A stretch of 64,000 nucleotides of DNA from Heterohyrax brucei (Eukaryota > Chordata > Mammalia > Hyracoidea > Procaviidae), in assembly GCA_028571685.1 (NCBI GenBank), contig CM053146.1, forward strand, positions 21,363,431-21,427,430. The letters run 5' to 3'. This document shows, one piece after another, positions 22,891 through 32,760 of the stretch. The position numbers were made by a program, and so were the translations under genes. The notes under the pieces are model-generated. The model worked only from the letters and a program-made list of their open reading frames with translations. It was not told the DNA's origin and did no database searches. Each line of letters starts with the position of its first letter. Position 1 is the stretch's first letter.

Positions 22891-23283
22891 GCTGTCTGAC
22901 AGTTTGTTGTACTGTGATGGTTCGCATGTTGCTGTGATCCTGGAAGGTATGCCACCAATATTTCAAATACCAGCAGGGTAACCCACAGTTGACAGGTTTC
23001 AGTGGAACTTCTAGACTGAGCCAGGCTAGGAAGAAAGGCCTGGTGATCTACTTCTGGAAATTACCAGTGTAAACCCTGTGGATCACAACAGAGTATTTTC
23101 TGACAGAGTGCTGGAAGGCGAGCCCCCTCAATTGCAAGGCACTATACACAATGACTACAACAATGGACTCAAACATGCCAACACGCATGAAGATGGTGCA
23201 GGATCAGGTAACATTCATTATGTTGCATGTCGGGTCACCATAACCTGGAGCTAACTCTGTGGCAGCTAACAGTAACAATAAAG
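22891..23283 (+). mobile_element. Non-autonomous RTE derivative: 5' end fused to 3' end
   Basis: Plus strand. 22891-23140 matches the start of afrotherian RTE in order (GACAGTTTGTTGTACTGTG, CTGTGATCCTGGAAGGTATG, ATTTCAAATACCAGCAGGGT, AGGAAGAAAGGCCTGG, GATCACAACAGAGTATT). After about 23195 it jumps to the RTE 3' tail (CATGAAGATGGTGCAGGA, CAGGTAACATTCATTATGTTG, GGTCACCATAACCTGGAGC, GGCAGCTAACAGTAACAATA). About 390 bp therefore represent both ends of an element of some 3 kb, with the whole RT region absent. This structure could be an internal deletion or a true RTE-derived non-autonomous family. It encodes nothing. Confidence 0.7.
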
Positions 23284-23760
23284 ATCTAGGAGGGCTTTTG
23301 GAAAATCAACACCAAACACTGTGGCTTTTCCCCCCCTATTTTCTGTTTCTGTGTCTTCTCTGAGGCAAGGAGCATAGCAGCTTACGTGCAGTGAAGAAAG
23401 GAAAAGAACATGGGATTGGTGAATAGGAAACAGTCTAACATTTCAAAAATATCAACATACCATACATTCCTGCACTCACTCCTGCCCATACCTTTGTCCT
23501 CGTCCCCTGTCCCAGGAGGTCAGTTGGGACTTCTCAGAGACAGAGGAGTAAGCTATAAGCCCCTTAGCGGCAGGGTTGTCCTGGTAATCCCAGCCACCAG
23601 CCCAAGCCAGACCCTCTGGCATATCCTTAGTAAATAGTGAATACATGGAATAAATCAAGCTCTTCAGACAGCTATAAAAGTGATCAAGTAGTCTTCTCAC
23701 AGGTTCAGTGAAGACTTCTTTCCTTCCCAGGCAGTACACCCGTGCACAACCACCACCTAT
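23284..23760. other. No recognisable feature
   Basis: About 480 bp between two RTE-derived pieces, with no landmarks. It reads as ordinary intergenic DNA. Confidence 0.45.
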
Positions 23761-23761
23761 C

Positions 23762-23895
23762 TGTCAGTGGAGGCCTGTGTGCCGCTATGAGGCTGAGCAG
23801 GTTTTGGTGGAGCTTCCAGACTAAGACAGACTAGAAAGAAAGGCCTGGTGATCTAGTTCTGAAAATGAGCCAAATGAAGCCCTCTGGGCACTAAT
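23762..23895 (+). mobile_element. RTE 5'-region fragment
   Basis: GAGCTTCCAGACTAAGACAG followed by ACTAGAAAGAAAGGCCTGG and TGATCTAGTTCTGAAAATGA is the same RTE 5' segment seen at 23010-23060. The copy is short and ends without an RTE 3' tail. The left boundary is uncertain. Confidence 0.5.
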
Positions 23896-24129
23896 GTCTG
23901 ATGGGACAGATGAAGACAGCAAGAAGCAGAGGAAAAGAAAAGATCTCCTGGGAGAGGAATCTGGAACTCTGCCAGGAGAAACTGCCTTCGGTGAAACGAA
24001 CACTTGAGCAGTAACCAGGAGGCAGAAATGTTGCTTCAGTTCTACTGCTACATCTTATCAAGTCTGGAAGGCAGAATAAGAGAGAAAAGATTATGGTTTT
24101 ACAGCTGATAGGGTTATAACTATGAATTT

Positions 24130-24470
24130 TAGGCCGACTATGACTACTTGTGTGACTCCGGAAATCCTGGTGGTATAGTGGTTAAGTGCTATGGCTGCTA
24201 ACCAAAAGGTCAGCATTGCCTGTCTGCCAGCTGTTCCTTGGAAACCTATGGGACATTTTTGCTCTGTCTATACGGTTGCCATGAATCAACACTGACACGA
24301 TGGCAGTGGGTTTGTGTTTTTGTGTGTGACCATGGCAAGTACTTAACCTTTCTATAGGTCTTATTTCCTTATTTGTAAATTGAAGATAACAGTTGCAGTG
24401 TTGTGAGGGCAAAAGAATAGATATGTAAGGACTCAACACTACCTGCCTGACCTGTAGTAGCAACTTTCCT
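24130..24470 (+). repeat. MIR SINE split by an AfroSINE
   Basis: GACTATGACTACTTGTGTGAC at the left and GACCATGGCAAGTACTTAACC, TTCCTTATTTGTAAATTGAAG at the right together make a plus-strand MIR. The gap is exactly filled by the AfroSINE at 24160-24320, and TGTGTGAC occurs on both sides (24149-24156 and 24323-24330) as a target-site duplication. Confidence 0.7.
24160..24320 (+). repeat. AfroSINE (short, ~45-nt-deleted type)
   Basis: Plus strand: GGAAATCCTGGTGGTATAGT, GGTTAAGTGCTATGGCTGCT, then a degraded B-box region, TTCCTTGGAAACC and the 3' part ending GATGGCAGTGGGTTTGTG. It lacks the ~45-nt middle segment. It is flanked by 8-bp direct repeats (TGTGTGAC) within a MIR. Confidence 0.85.
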
Positions 24471-24612
24471 CTCTGGGGCCTGAGGCTGTGTTTTCTGTCT
24501 ACAGCCAATTATCCATCATCCATCCCTGGCTTCTTCAGTATACAGGTTACTTAAGAGCAACAATTCAAGCAGTGTGAGTCCATAAACATATTTTGAGAGT
24601 CTACTATATGAT

Positions 24613-24740
24613 CAGAAACCCTGGTAGTATAGCGATCAAGAGCCACAACTGCTAACCAGAAGGTCTGCAGTTTGAATCCTCTAGGTACTCTTTGGAAACT
24701 CTATGTGGCAGGTCCTACTCTGAGCTGAAATCCATAGTAA
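24613..24740 (+). repeat. AfroSINE, 3'-truncated
   Basis: AAACCCTGGTAGTATAGCG, AACTGCTAACCAGAAGGTC, TGCAGTTTGAATCC and TTTGGAAACTCTATGTGGCA in AfroSINE order. It loses register after about 24740, before the RTE-like tail. Confidence 0.75.
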
Positions 24741-24854
24741 TTACATGATCATTGCTACTCAACATTCTCTTGAACATCTGTCCCCTGTGTATGGTACATC
24801 ACCACAAAATCAGGAATACTTCCCACCATGTATGTTTCCACTGACATCAATGAG

Positions 24855-25075
24855 AATTTTTTAGTATTATTATAAATTCATTGATTTTTATACCTTTCAT
24901 GTGCTTTAATCCATTATAGTCATTATTGGCTTTGATGATTAGTAGGTGCCCCCAAGTTGACTCTGCTATCCTTTATAACATGACCCTGTTAGTCTTTGAT
25001 GGCTTCTTTGGTTTCTGGCCCAACTTGTACATTTCCTCTCCCAGACCTAGAGTTAGCCATTTGTGCAAAGAAATG
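24855..25075. repeat. Ancient LINE-like interspersed repeat
   Basis: GTGCTTTAATCCATTATAGTC, CCCCAAGTTGACTC, ATAACATGACCCTGTTAGTC, TTTGATGGCTTCTTTGG and TTGTACATTTCCTCTCCCAG follow the order of a widespread mammalian repeat that I remember as L1M-type. The exact family is not certain. Confidence 0.4.
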
Positions 25076-25527
25076 ATTTTTACTTCTGTATTTTATGCAA
25101 ACAGTGTGTGTGTTTTCTACGTTTGCCACCCATCACCATGAGGCATTTTCATAAGCATGCTATGCTTATTTTTTTTTCTTAAGCAACATATATTTAAAAA
25201 AAAATGGGCACTGCAACATTTATGCAAATACTTGGGGATAATGGGGAAGGGCTTCTTAAAGCTAATGTTATCACTGCTTCTAGACTTTTCCAACTGATAG
25301 ATTTAGAAAATAAGTGCATTTTTTTATGTCCAAAGAGGAAAATAAGGCATGAATTTATGATATTTCTAATTCAAATGCCAGATTGTGGTGTTTGTACCTA
25401 ACTTTTTTACTTACAGTATTCTTTTATACTAAACATCTTGATTCCTAAAAGTAAGGATCCAAAACCCACTGCTGTTGCGATAATTTCAATTCCAATGGTT
25501 ACTTTATCATATAATATACCTAAAAGG

Positions 25528-25680
25528 GAGCCCTGGTGGCACAGTGATTAAGCTTTTGGCTGCTAATCAAAAGGTTGGCAGTTCAAATCCACCAGCCACT
25601 CCCTGGGAACACTTTAGCATGGTCTTACTCTGTCTTACAGGAGTGGCTAGGAATCAGTATCAATGGCAACAAGTCTATGC
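25528..25680 (+). repeat. AfroSINE (short type)
   Basis: GGGAGCCCTGGTGGCACAGTG, TTGGCTGCTAATCAAAAGGT, TGGCAGTTCAAATCCACCAG (B-box-like), ACTCCCTGGGAACAC and the 3' part ending ATCAATGGCAACAAG. It is nearly complete and lacks the ~45-nt middle segment. DNA between here and 26035 shows no other landmark. Confidence 0.9.
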
Positions 25681-26034
25681 CTAAAATAGTTTCAAAATAA
25701 TAGTACCAAGATCATTATGAATAAATCTAGTGGTAATAAAATTAATGTAATTTAAAATTTCTGATATTCTTTTTGTCCTAAGACAATACACCTACTAGAT
25801 ACACAGTTAAAATGCTAGTTTGAATTGCTTGAAGTATTCTTTTCCCTCTGTTGTTATGCCACCACTGTGGCATTTAGTTAGATTCTTTTTTTCCAGTTTC
25901 TTTTAAATTTTGGGAGTTGTTTTTTATTCCCTTTCTGCTCTTACACAGTGATAGGATCAGCCTCTACAAGGTAGTTCTGAAGTGAATAAAATGTCATTAT
26001 AGGCAAAGCACTGAAGAAAGAGCTGGGTAGCTGA

Positions 26035-26105
26035 CTCCAGCCCAGCTTTGCTAAACTCTCTGAGCCTCAGTTTACTAATTTGTAAAATGGGTTGGATGAC
26101 ATGAT
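26035..26105 (+). repeat. MIR SINE fragment
   Basis: TAAACTCTCTGAGCCTCAGT followed by TTACTAATTTGTAAAATGGG is the standard MIR tail block on the plus strand. Confidence 0.7.
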
Positions 26106-26559
26106 TTTTAAATTTTAGTATTTTTTAATGTGTTTATGAAGATAAATTCGAAGGGAATACCCCATGAAATTGTCAAAAATAAAATTATATATTGTCCCTT
26201 GTGCCTGGATCTTCTGACGACCTTAGAGAGCCTCTGGGGTGTGGTAAGCTCCCACTGTTGATAAGGCAGAGCTGACCACAGCTTTAAGTGAATGGGAAAG
26301 CCAGGGAAGCACCCTGGGAACAAAAACAGACTCAGTAGGATTGTCTTTGGAAGCCACTGACTAGCACAGTGGCCAGCCTCCGACTTACTGCCTTCCTGGC
26401 TTTGCGCCAAGCACCTTGGCCCTTCTATTTCGCTTCTGCCCTGGCTGCTCTCCCCTTCACAGTTTGGTTACCAGAGCCAGTGAACCCACAATCTGATTTC
26501 CTTTCTTCCTAATGTTCAACCAGTGTTTCCCTGAGATCTTCTTAGGCAACAGCCACCAT

Positions 26560-26830
26560 GTTAGGTTTTCGCAGCATACGACCGGAACAGTTGTGGTTTC
26601 TGCCTTCATAGAGGTTGCCATCTAGAGGAGAGGACACAAAATAGCAAATACCCAACAGTGTAGTCAACAAGATGACAGAAGTGGAGGAAGCTGTAGCAGC
26701 ACTGAGGGAAGAGAAGCAGGCGTGCAAGGATCAGGCAGGGCTTCCTGGGGAACTAGGTCTGCCAGGGAGGGTACAGGAACCAGGCAAGGAGCAAGGCAGG
26801 GGTTTCAGGTAGAGAGAAGAGCACGTGCAA
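26560..26830 (-). repeat. L2 LINE, antisense fragment
   Basis: The order GTGGTTTCTGCCTTCATAGAG, GAGAGGACACAAAATAGC, AGGCAGGGCTTCCTGGGG and AGAGAAGAGCACGTGCAAAT resembles reversed L2 3' sequence, in which a 'dispatch of lymph' of similar blocks (TCTGCCCTCATGGAG, GACAGACAATAAAC, GGAAGGCCTCTCTGAGGA, AACAGCAAGTGCAAAG) is conserved. It is old and diverged. Confidence 0.45.
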
Positions 26831-26976
26831 ATACGAGGAGGTGAGAAAGACTAGTCTGTAGTTACATGTGGCTGGCTCCCTAAAGTGGGGACACGTCTAG
26901 ATCAGGCAGAGTCACGCATGGCTAGTCATTGGTCCCTTAGTCTCCGTGCAGGGGTTTTGTTCCATATGTTGATGTA

Positions 26977-27186
26977 GGGGAGTCTCTGGGTGGTGCCAAC
27001 GGTTAATGTGCTCAGATGCTAACATAAAGGTTGGAAGTTTGAGTCTAACTAGAAGTATGTTGCAAAGAAGACCTGACAATCTAGTTCTGAAGTCAGCCAC
27101 TGCAAACCCCATGGAGCAGAGCTCTACTCTGACACATGAGGTTGACATGACTCAGAGTCAACTCAAAAGCAGCTGGTTTGGTTGGT
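26977..27186 (+). repeat. AfroSINE (long type)
   Basis: GGGGAGTCTCTGGGTGGTGC, a GGTTAATGTGCTCAGATGC A-box area, AAAGGTTGGAAGTTTGAGTC, then the middle segment (GTTGCAAAGAAGACCTGACA, ATCTAGTTCTGAAGTCAGCC), and the 3' part ending AACTCAAAAGCAGCTGG. It ends two or three bases from an inverted AfroSINE. Confidence 0.8.
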
Positions 27187-27187
27187 G

Positions 27188-27374
27188 TGTTGTTGCTACG
27201 TGTCACTGAGTTGACTCCAACTCACAGTAACCCTACAGGACAGAGTAGAACTGCCACATAGGGTTTCCTTAGGCTGTAGTCTTCACAGGAGCAGATCAAC
27301 AGGTCTTTTCTCCTGCAGAGTGGGTTTGAACCATTTGCAGCTGAGTGCTTAACCAGTGTACCACCAGGGCTCCT
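27188..27374 (-). repeat. AfroSINE (long type), inverted neighbour
   Basis: GTTGTTGCTACGTGTCACTG, TTGACTCCAACTCACAGTAA, the middle segment GAGCAGATCAACAGGTC and GCTTAACCAGTGTACCACCA with GGGCTCCT at the right end: a complete reversed copy. It lies tail-to-tail with the copy at 26977-27186. Confidence 0.85.
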
Positions 27375-27609
27375 CTTGGCTAGGTGTGGCCTGCTCTTCT
27401 GAGAGTTGAGCCTATGGCTGTTCCGGGGAAGCCCAGGGTGCACATGAACTGCCAGCAGCAGCCTGCAGATGGCGGGTTCAGGCCCGGGTCTGGTCACAGG
27501 CAATGTAAGATGAGACTCTTCTCTAGGTTGGGCTGCTTCCCATGGGAAAGAGGCTAACCTGGAGACAACAGATCTCAGCAGTGCAGTGAAGATTAAACGG
27601 AAGTTTCCA

Positions 27610-27969
27610 CATGAAGTGGGGCAAAGTCTCAGTCTGTACTTGACAAGACACTACATGACCTAGCCCCTCTTCTACCTCCCTACACTCTCCCTTCCCCTCT
27701 CAAAACCACACTGGCTTCCAGCTCCCCTTCCAACATACCAGGCATGCTCCTGCCCCAGGGCTTTTGTCACTGTGGATCCCTTTCCCCAGATTTTCATGAG
27801 GTTCTTTCCCTGGATTTCCATGTGGCTCACTCCCTCATTTCATATGGGCCTCTGCTCCACAGGAGGTTTTCCCTAGTCACTGTATTTAGAGGAGCCCCTG
27901 TTCCTCCTGTACTCCTGACCCCTTGTTCTGAGGCAGCACTCAGCCTCTGCTAGGTAATTCCTTATTGTC
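27610..27969 (+). repeat. L2 LINE 3' region, first part
   Basis: CATGACCTAGCCCC, AAAACCACACTGGCTTCCAG, ACCAGGCATGCTCCTGCCCC, AGGGCTTTTGTCACTGTGG, CATGTGGCTCACTCCCTCAT and CTTATTGTCTGTC lie in the order of L2 on the plus strand. It is interrupted by an LTR at 27970 and resumes at 28494. The stretch 27375-27609 shows nothing else. Confidence 0.7.
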
Positions 27970-28493
27970 TGTCTTTTAGTCATCTGGTATTGCTCTAACA
28001 AAAATACCACAAAATGGATGGCTTTAACAAAGGAAAGTTTATTCTTACACAGTCTGGTAGGCTACAAGTCCAAATTCAGGATGTTTGCTCCAGAAGATTT
28101 CCCCCTTGTTGACTCTGGAAAAGAGTTCTTGTGTTGCTTCAGTTTTTGTCCAGAGAGCATCTTGGCACAGGAACCTCAAGTCTGAAGGACATGCTCTTCT
28201 CCCAGTGCTGCTCTTGATGTTGTCAGGTTCCCAACTCTATCTTTGCTTCCCTGTCTTCTATCTCCCATAGGATGAAAAGAAAAAAGGTGGTGCAAGCCAC
28301 ACTCCAGGGAAATTCCCTGAGTAAGGGTGTTGCAGTCCCACCCTAATCTTCTTTTAACATAATCATTGTATCTATTAGCCACAGGCAGAGATAAGGATGT
28401 ATTATAGCATTGGAAAATCACAAAATACTGGGAATGAAGGCCCAGCCAAATGGCTACACACATTTTTGGGGGCATACAGTACAATCTATGACA
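27970..28493 (-). mobile_element. Solo LTR, MaLR/MLT1-like, ~520-bp family
   Basis: From TGTCTTTTAGTCATCTGG to TACAATCTATGACA, 524 bp, minus strand, same family as 1319-1842. It splits an L2 element that resumes at 28494. I cannot see a clear 5-bp duplication, so one edge may be off by a few bases or the flank has decayed. The ORF at 28176-28589 is an antisense artefact of the LTR. Confidence 0.8.
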
Positions 28494-28606
28494 GTCCACA
28501 TCCCAGACTACAATATAAGGGCAGGGGGTTTTATCCTTTTCTATGTCTCCAGTGCCTAGAACAGGGCCTGACGAATAGTAGGTGCTCAATCAATGTGCAC
28601 TGATAA
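28494..28606 (+). repeat. L2 LINE 3' terminus, second part
   Basis: AAGGGCAGGGGGTTTTATCC, CTATGTCTCCAGTGCCTAGA, ACAGGGCCTGACGAATAGT and AGGTGCTCAATCAATGTGC form the L2/MIR-type 3' end, continuing the L2 at 27610-27969. Confidence 0.75.
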
Positions 28607-29223
28607 ATGGAGAGCTGTTGGTGATGGGGGAGGCAAATATGTGTCAGTCTGCTCTCCTGGCACTATGAGGACATTGACCACAAAGAGATGCTCTAACTGT
28701 CCTCTCAGATCTAATCCTCTTGGGATTTATGGTCTCTCCATAGTGCCCTCAACAGCTGTCTGCTCAGCCACTCGTAGCATCCCCAGGATGCTGCCTCTCA
28801 GGTCTGGTCTAATTCCTGAAGATGGGCTCTGCCTGTGTGCTCTTGAACAGCTGGGACTTCTGGACGCTGCTCCATCCAGGCTGCTTGCCCACTGGAGGCT
28901 CCCCTGCGAAGTCCTCTAAGATGCTCTGTGGATACAGAGATGAGGTGGTCCCTAATCTGGCCCATCCCCTTAGATTCTGAATCACCCCTTAGATTCCAAA
29001 CTGGCCTTTAGATTCACAGAACCTATAGACTGTGTGTTAACCACATTCTAGGTTTCATGCAAGACTAGGACACTGAGAGGTGAGTGGAATGGAGAGCCAA
29101 TCTTGTCATCTTATAAACCAAGATGCTGTAGTGTCCCAGTCACCGAGCTGGCTAGCTGCAAAGCCAGGACGCAAAAGAAGGTGTTCTACTTGACGTCACT
29201 GTTCTTTTGGTATCCCTTTGGCT
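28607..29223. other. No recognisable feature
   Basis: About 620 bp without landmarks. Weak MIR-like composition at 29040-29170, not enough to call. The open frame at 28593-28919 has no motif I know. Confidence 0.45.
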
Positions 29224-29399
29224 GGAAACCCTGATGACATAGTGGGTTAAGTGCTATGTCTGTTAACCTAAAGATTGGGAGTTCAAATCCGCCAGGCGCT
29301 CCCTGGAAACTCTATGGGGTAGTTCTACTCCGACCTCTAGGGTCGTCATGAGTCAGACACAACTTGATGGCAGTGGTTTTTTTTTTTTTTTTTTTTTTT
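29224..29399 (+). repeat. AfroSINE (short type) with long T tail
   Basis: GGAAACCCTGATGACATAGT, GGGAGTTCAAATCCGCCAGG, GCTCCCTGGAAACTCTATGG, GGGTCGTCATGAGTCAGACA and GATGGCAGTGG, followed by about 23 T. It lacks the ~45-nt middle part. DNA at 29400-29689 has no landmark. Confidence 0.9.
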
Positions 29400-29689
29400 A
29401 TTCCTTTTGCTAGCCCCATTCTCTTGTAAGGTAATACAAAAATAATTCATGTTCAATAGATCTCATGAGGATGCTCTGAAGTTTAAAAATTAACATATAT
29501 TGCAAGTGTTTGTAACCTTTAATGTGTCTTACAAATCTGGACTTTTCTCCAGAGTCTTACACAGTGACTTACACACAAGGGGTGGTCATTAAATGCTTTG
29601 AGGATGAGTTGGTCTCAGATCCACAGGTCTCACCTCGGCAGTGCTTCCTCCCTCTCTCTTTGCTCTTGCTCTGTCCTCCCACCCATCAC

Positions 29690-29880
29690 CCCCCCAGTTA
29701 CTGAGTATGTACAGTGTGCCAGGTGCTGGGCCAGGTGCTTGCTAGACAAGAAATCAGACCTCGTCCTGCCCACAAAACATTCACAGCCCAGTTGGGAGAG
29801 ACAGACAAGGAATGAGACAAAATGCAGCGTGAAAAGTGCATGGCAGAAGCGTGCCAGGCTGCCATGGGAACAGAAGCAGG
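29690..29880 (-). repeat. L2/MIR-class repeat, antisense
   Basis: TACTGAGTATGTACAGTGTG, CCAGGTGCTGGGCCAGGTGC, CAGACCTCGTCCTGCCCAC and GGGAGAGACAGACAAGGAA follow reversed L2/MIR 3' sequence. I cannot resolve the family with certainty. Confidence 0.5.
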
Positions 29881-30085
29881 CCTCACAGCCCCAACAGTGA
29901 AAGCAGAAAGCAGAGCCTTACCTCTGTGCATGGCTTTCTGCTTTTCAGACAAATGGGGTGCGAAGGGGGGAGGCACAGAAGATTAAGAAATGGAATTTTC
30001 CCAATCCCATTTTATTTGCCTTCCTAAACTGTCACCTTAGTTGACCTTACATTCTTTCCACAGAAAAAGAATACAGATACAAAGA

Positions 30086-30290
30086 AGCAGTCTTGGTGGC
30101 ACAGTGATTAAGCACTCAGCTGAAAGGTTGGTGGTTTGAACTCAACAGCCACTCTGTGGGAGAAAGATGTGGCAGTCTGCTTCTGTAAAGATTATAGCTT
30201 GGAAACCCTATAGGGCAGTTCTACTCTGCCCTATAGGGTCACTATGAGTCAGAGTCCACTTGATGGCACACACACAACAACAAAGACACT
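30086..30290 (+). repeat. AfroSINE (long type)
   Basis: GTCTTGGTGGCACAGTGATT, AAAGGTTGGTGGTTTGAAC, then the middle segment GGGAGAAAGATGTGGCAGTC, TGCTTCTGTAAAGATTATAG present in the long class, then GGAAACCCTATAGGGCAG and CACTATGAGTCAGAGTCCAC, ending in an ACACACAACAAC tail. It is a clear reference copy for the long type. 30291-30670 shows no feature. Confidence 0.9.
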
Positions 30291-30671
30291 CTTACACTGC
30301 CCCCACAAACAAAGCTTTTATAGCAGCTATCTCTGCATTGTAACTATTTCTTGATATTTGTTTTTCAGAAAGCCTTTGCAGCATCAGCTGACATGAAGCT
30401 GTAAAGGCTAAGCATTTAGAATTCATCACTCAGCCTGGAGGGTCCCCTGGGAACATGGCCCCAGATTTGCTGCTGGCCCTGACCTGAAACCAGTACTGAG
30501 GTCAACTTTTCTAACAAGAATGGACTGAATTTGGGGATACAGTATGAGCACATGGTATGTGTACTTTATGGTTTTATACATTCATAGGAGGCTGCCCTAC
30601 TGGTTTTATTTCTAGATGGGAAAGTAGAGGTTAGAGAGGAGGGGACAGGTGTTAGTTAAGAGGATTCTAGA

Positions 30672-30800
30672 AGAGTGAAACGGAGGAGTGTGCTGTCACA
30701 GGGTGAGGAGAGCAGATGGAGTGGCAGATAGCTGGGCATGCAAAGTTGATTTGGATTGTATACTTTCACTTAATCATCATCATAATAAAAAAGAATTTGT
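30672..30800 (+). mobile_element. L1 LINE 3' tip, severely 5'-truncated
   Basis: AGTGTGCTGTCACAGGGTGA, GGGCATGCAAAGTTGATTTG, ACTTTCACTTAATCATCATC and AATAAAAAAGAAT: the last ~130 bp of elephant-type L1 on the plus strand, with an A-rich tail. It is the complement of the end seen at 12333-12430. Confidence 0.75.
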
Positions 30801-30904
30801 TGGACTACCTCAGACAAGCAGAATTCTCACCTCCTATTAATGAGTCTCTCCACAATTCACTTTTAGTCTGGTGCGCAAATTACATGAATTGTCGAGGAAG
30901 AGTG

Positions 30905-31420
30905 AATTTAACCCTTGCGTGGTAGGTGATGCTATGGTAACATACAACCCCCAAACTTGGGCCTTAAAATCACAAAGGTTTAATTTTACACTACATTCTG
31001 GTGGTGCATCGGTTAAGTGCTTGGCTGTTAACTGAAAGGTTAGAGGTTCAAACCCACTCAGCAGCTCCATGGGAGAAAGAACTGGCAATCTGTTTTCTTA
31101 AAGATTACAGCCAAGAAAACCCTGTGGGACAATTTCACTCTATCACCCAGAGGCTGCTGAGTTAGAATTGACTCGAGGGCACCCAAAACAACCTGTTCAT
31201 CATGGGTTGGTGGAAGGCTCTACTCTGTGTCATCCTCACTTGGGGGCTCAGTGTCTGACCCCTACTGGAGGATTGAAGATAGAGAATGCCACTCTGGTTC
31301 TGGATGCTTTCATGTGGAAGTGACACCTATTATGTCCACTCCTATTCACAGGCCTGTATGAGTCACATGGCCATGCCTAACATGAAAGAGGTGAGGAAGC
31401 ATGTGGTAGGCAATAATGTT
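30905..31420 (-). repeat. MLT1-like LTR, antisense, split by AfroSINE
   Basis: GCGTGGTAGGTGATGCTATG, AAATCACAAAGGTTTAATTT, then after the SINE GTTCATCATGGGTTGGTGGA, GGCTCTACTCTGTGTCATCC, GAAGTGACACCTATTATGTCC and GTCACATGGCCATGCCTAAC. This is the order of a common antisense MLT1-type LTR. 31421-31571 has no landmark. Confidence 0.5.
30995..31192 (+). repeat. AfroSINE (long type)
   Basis: TTCTGGTGGTGCATCGGTTA, GTGCTTGGCTGTTAACTGAA, GAGGTTCAAACCCACTCAGC, the middle segment GGGAGAAAGAACTGGCAATC, and TTAGAATTGACTCGAGGGCA. It is inserted in an MLT1-like LTR. Confidence 0.85.
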
Positions 31421-31571
31421 TATCCCTAATTCCATCCCTAGCAATCTCTGAGGGCTGCTAGGATTCTTCAGACCTCCTATGAACTGATCTATTCTACCTC
31501 TTCACCTCTAGGTTAAGGTTAAATCTGAGAACCTGGTGGGGCCAGTGAATTAATATCACTCTTATTTGGGC

Positions 31572-31730
31572 TGGGAAACCTGGTGGTGTAGTGGTTAAGT
31601 GCTATGCCTGCTAACCAAAAGGTCAGCAGTTCAAATCCACCAGGTGCTCCTTGGAATCTCCAGGGCAGTTCTACTCTGTCCTATAGAGGTGCTATGAGTT
31701 GAAACCTACTCAGTAGTAATGGGTATGGGT
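31572..31730 (+). repeat. AfroSINE (short type)
   Basis: GGAAACCTGGTGGTGTAGTG, GCCTGCTAACCAAAAGGTCA, GCAGTTCAAATCCACCAGGT (B-box-like), GCTCCTTGGAATCTCC, TCTACTCTGTCCTATAGAGG and the 3' end near 31728. Complete short-type copy. 31731-31945 is unassigned. Confidence 0.9.
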
Positions 31731-31945
31731 TATTTAGGCTGGACTTCCAAATGCTGCATGGGAGGAAATACATGTGTGTGCATGTGTGTCTGCACATGTG
31801 TGTCCTCATAGGCTCCTGCTGGTGGGAAGAGGTCATGTTGGGCGTGGGTCATGTGGTACCTGCGGGAGACCTTCTTTCAGGCACAGCCTAGGCCTTGTTT
31901 TCTCAGAAGGGGCTGCATTAAGCTAAATATTGGCTTATCGAAAAA

Positions 31946-32290
31946 CAATGATTCTCAAATTTCAGGGAAGAGCTTGTGAAAAATGTAGCTTCTTGGGTAT
32001 TGTCCTTAAAAAACAAAAACCAAAACCAAAACCAAACCCACTGCCATCAAGTCGATCCCCCATGCCTGACAGGGTCTCCAAGGCTATAACCTTTATGAAG
32101 CAGTCTGCCACACCTTTCTCCCATGCAACAGCTGGTGGGTTCAAACTGTAAACCTTTTGGTTAGCAGCCGAGCTGATAACTACTGCACCACCAGGGCTCC
32201 TTAGAGGGTCTAAGTCAGTGGTTCATGAGAATCTGCATTTAACAAGAGTCCCAGGTGGATCAGAGGCTTCTTTTCCAAAACGTTGCTATA
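31946..32290 (+). repeat. MER20-like DNA-transposon remnant split by AfroSINE
   Basis: GATTCTCAAATTTCAGGGAA at the left and AGTGGTTCATGAGAATCTGC, TTTAACAAGAGTCCCAGGTG at the right fit the two halves of a MER20-type hAT element, with the AfroSINE 32009-32201 between them. Ends are worn. Confidence 0.5.
32009..32201 (-). repeat. AfroSINE (long type), antisense
   Basis: AAACAAAAACCAAAACCAAA (tail complement), CCCACTGCCATCAAGTCGA, AAGGCTATAACCTTTATGAA, GCAGTCTGCCACACC, CTGGTGGGTTCAAACTGTAA, ACCTTTTGGTTAGCAGCCGA, CTGCACCACCAGGGCTCCTT. Full-length, with the middle segment. Confidence 0.9.
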
Positions 32291-32559
32291 ATGGTAACCC
32301 TCCAATTCCCTGTCACTGTAGGAAACTTCTAGGCCTACAGCATCCGAGAATAGAACAGAGATTCAGCAGCTGAAACTGCTCCAACTGGGGCTCCTGGGTG
32401 TCCCACAAGTTACTGCTTTAAATTCGCTCATTCAGAATGCCCCAGCACCAGGGTAAGGCTCCTGGGGTCTCCCAAAGGCTCTGGGGCTCAATAAGAAGGT
32501 GCTGATATCCCTGCTGTAGAAACCCAGGGCCACCCCTTCTCCACTGAGGCTGCAGCATT

Positions 32560-32760
32560 GATGCAGAAACCAGCCAAGATCTGCACTGAGGTACCCTGGG
32601 TCCCACTTCTGGCCCCACCACTAACGTCTCTGTGTCTATGGCAGGTTACTTAATGACTCTGAGATATTTCCTATTTGGACTGGGAGAACCAAGGTCTATT
32701 TTTGTTTAAAGGGTTCTCAGGTGATTAAAGGAGATAATGCAAAGAAGCAGTTTGGCACAG
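32560..32760 (+). repeat. MIR SINE, diverged
   Basis: GGCAGGTTACTTAATGACTC followed by CTGAGATATTTCCTATTTGG, AAAGGAGATAATGCAAAGAA and CAGTTTGGCACAGAGCAG follows MIR tail order loosely. 32291-32559 and 32761-33880 contain no recognised element or gene. Confidence 0.4.

Noticed and set aside
27970..28493. A 5-bp target duplication for this LTR copy
   Set aside because: TTGTC at the left and GTCCA at the right do not match under any placement that keeps TG...CA ends, so I do not claim one.
28176..28589. 137-codon minus-strand open frame
   Set aside because: It is entirely within a solo LTR and L2 junction, so it is an artefact of repeats.
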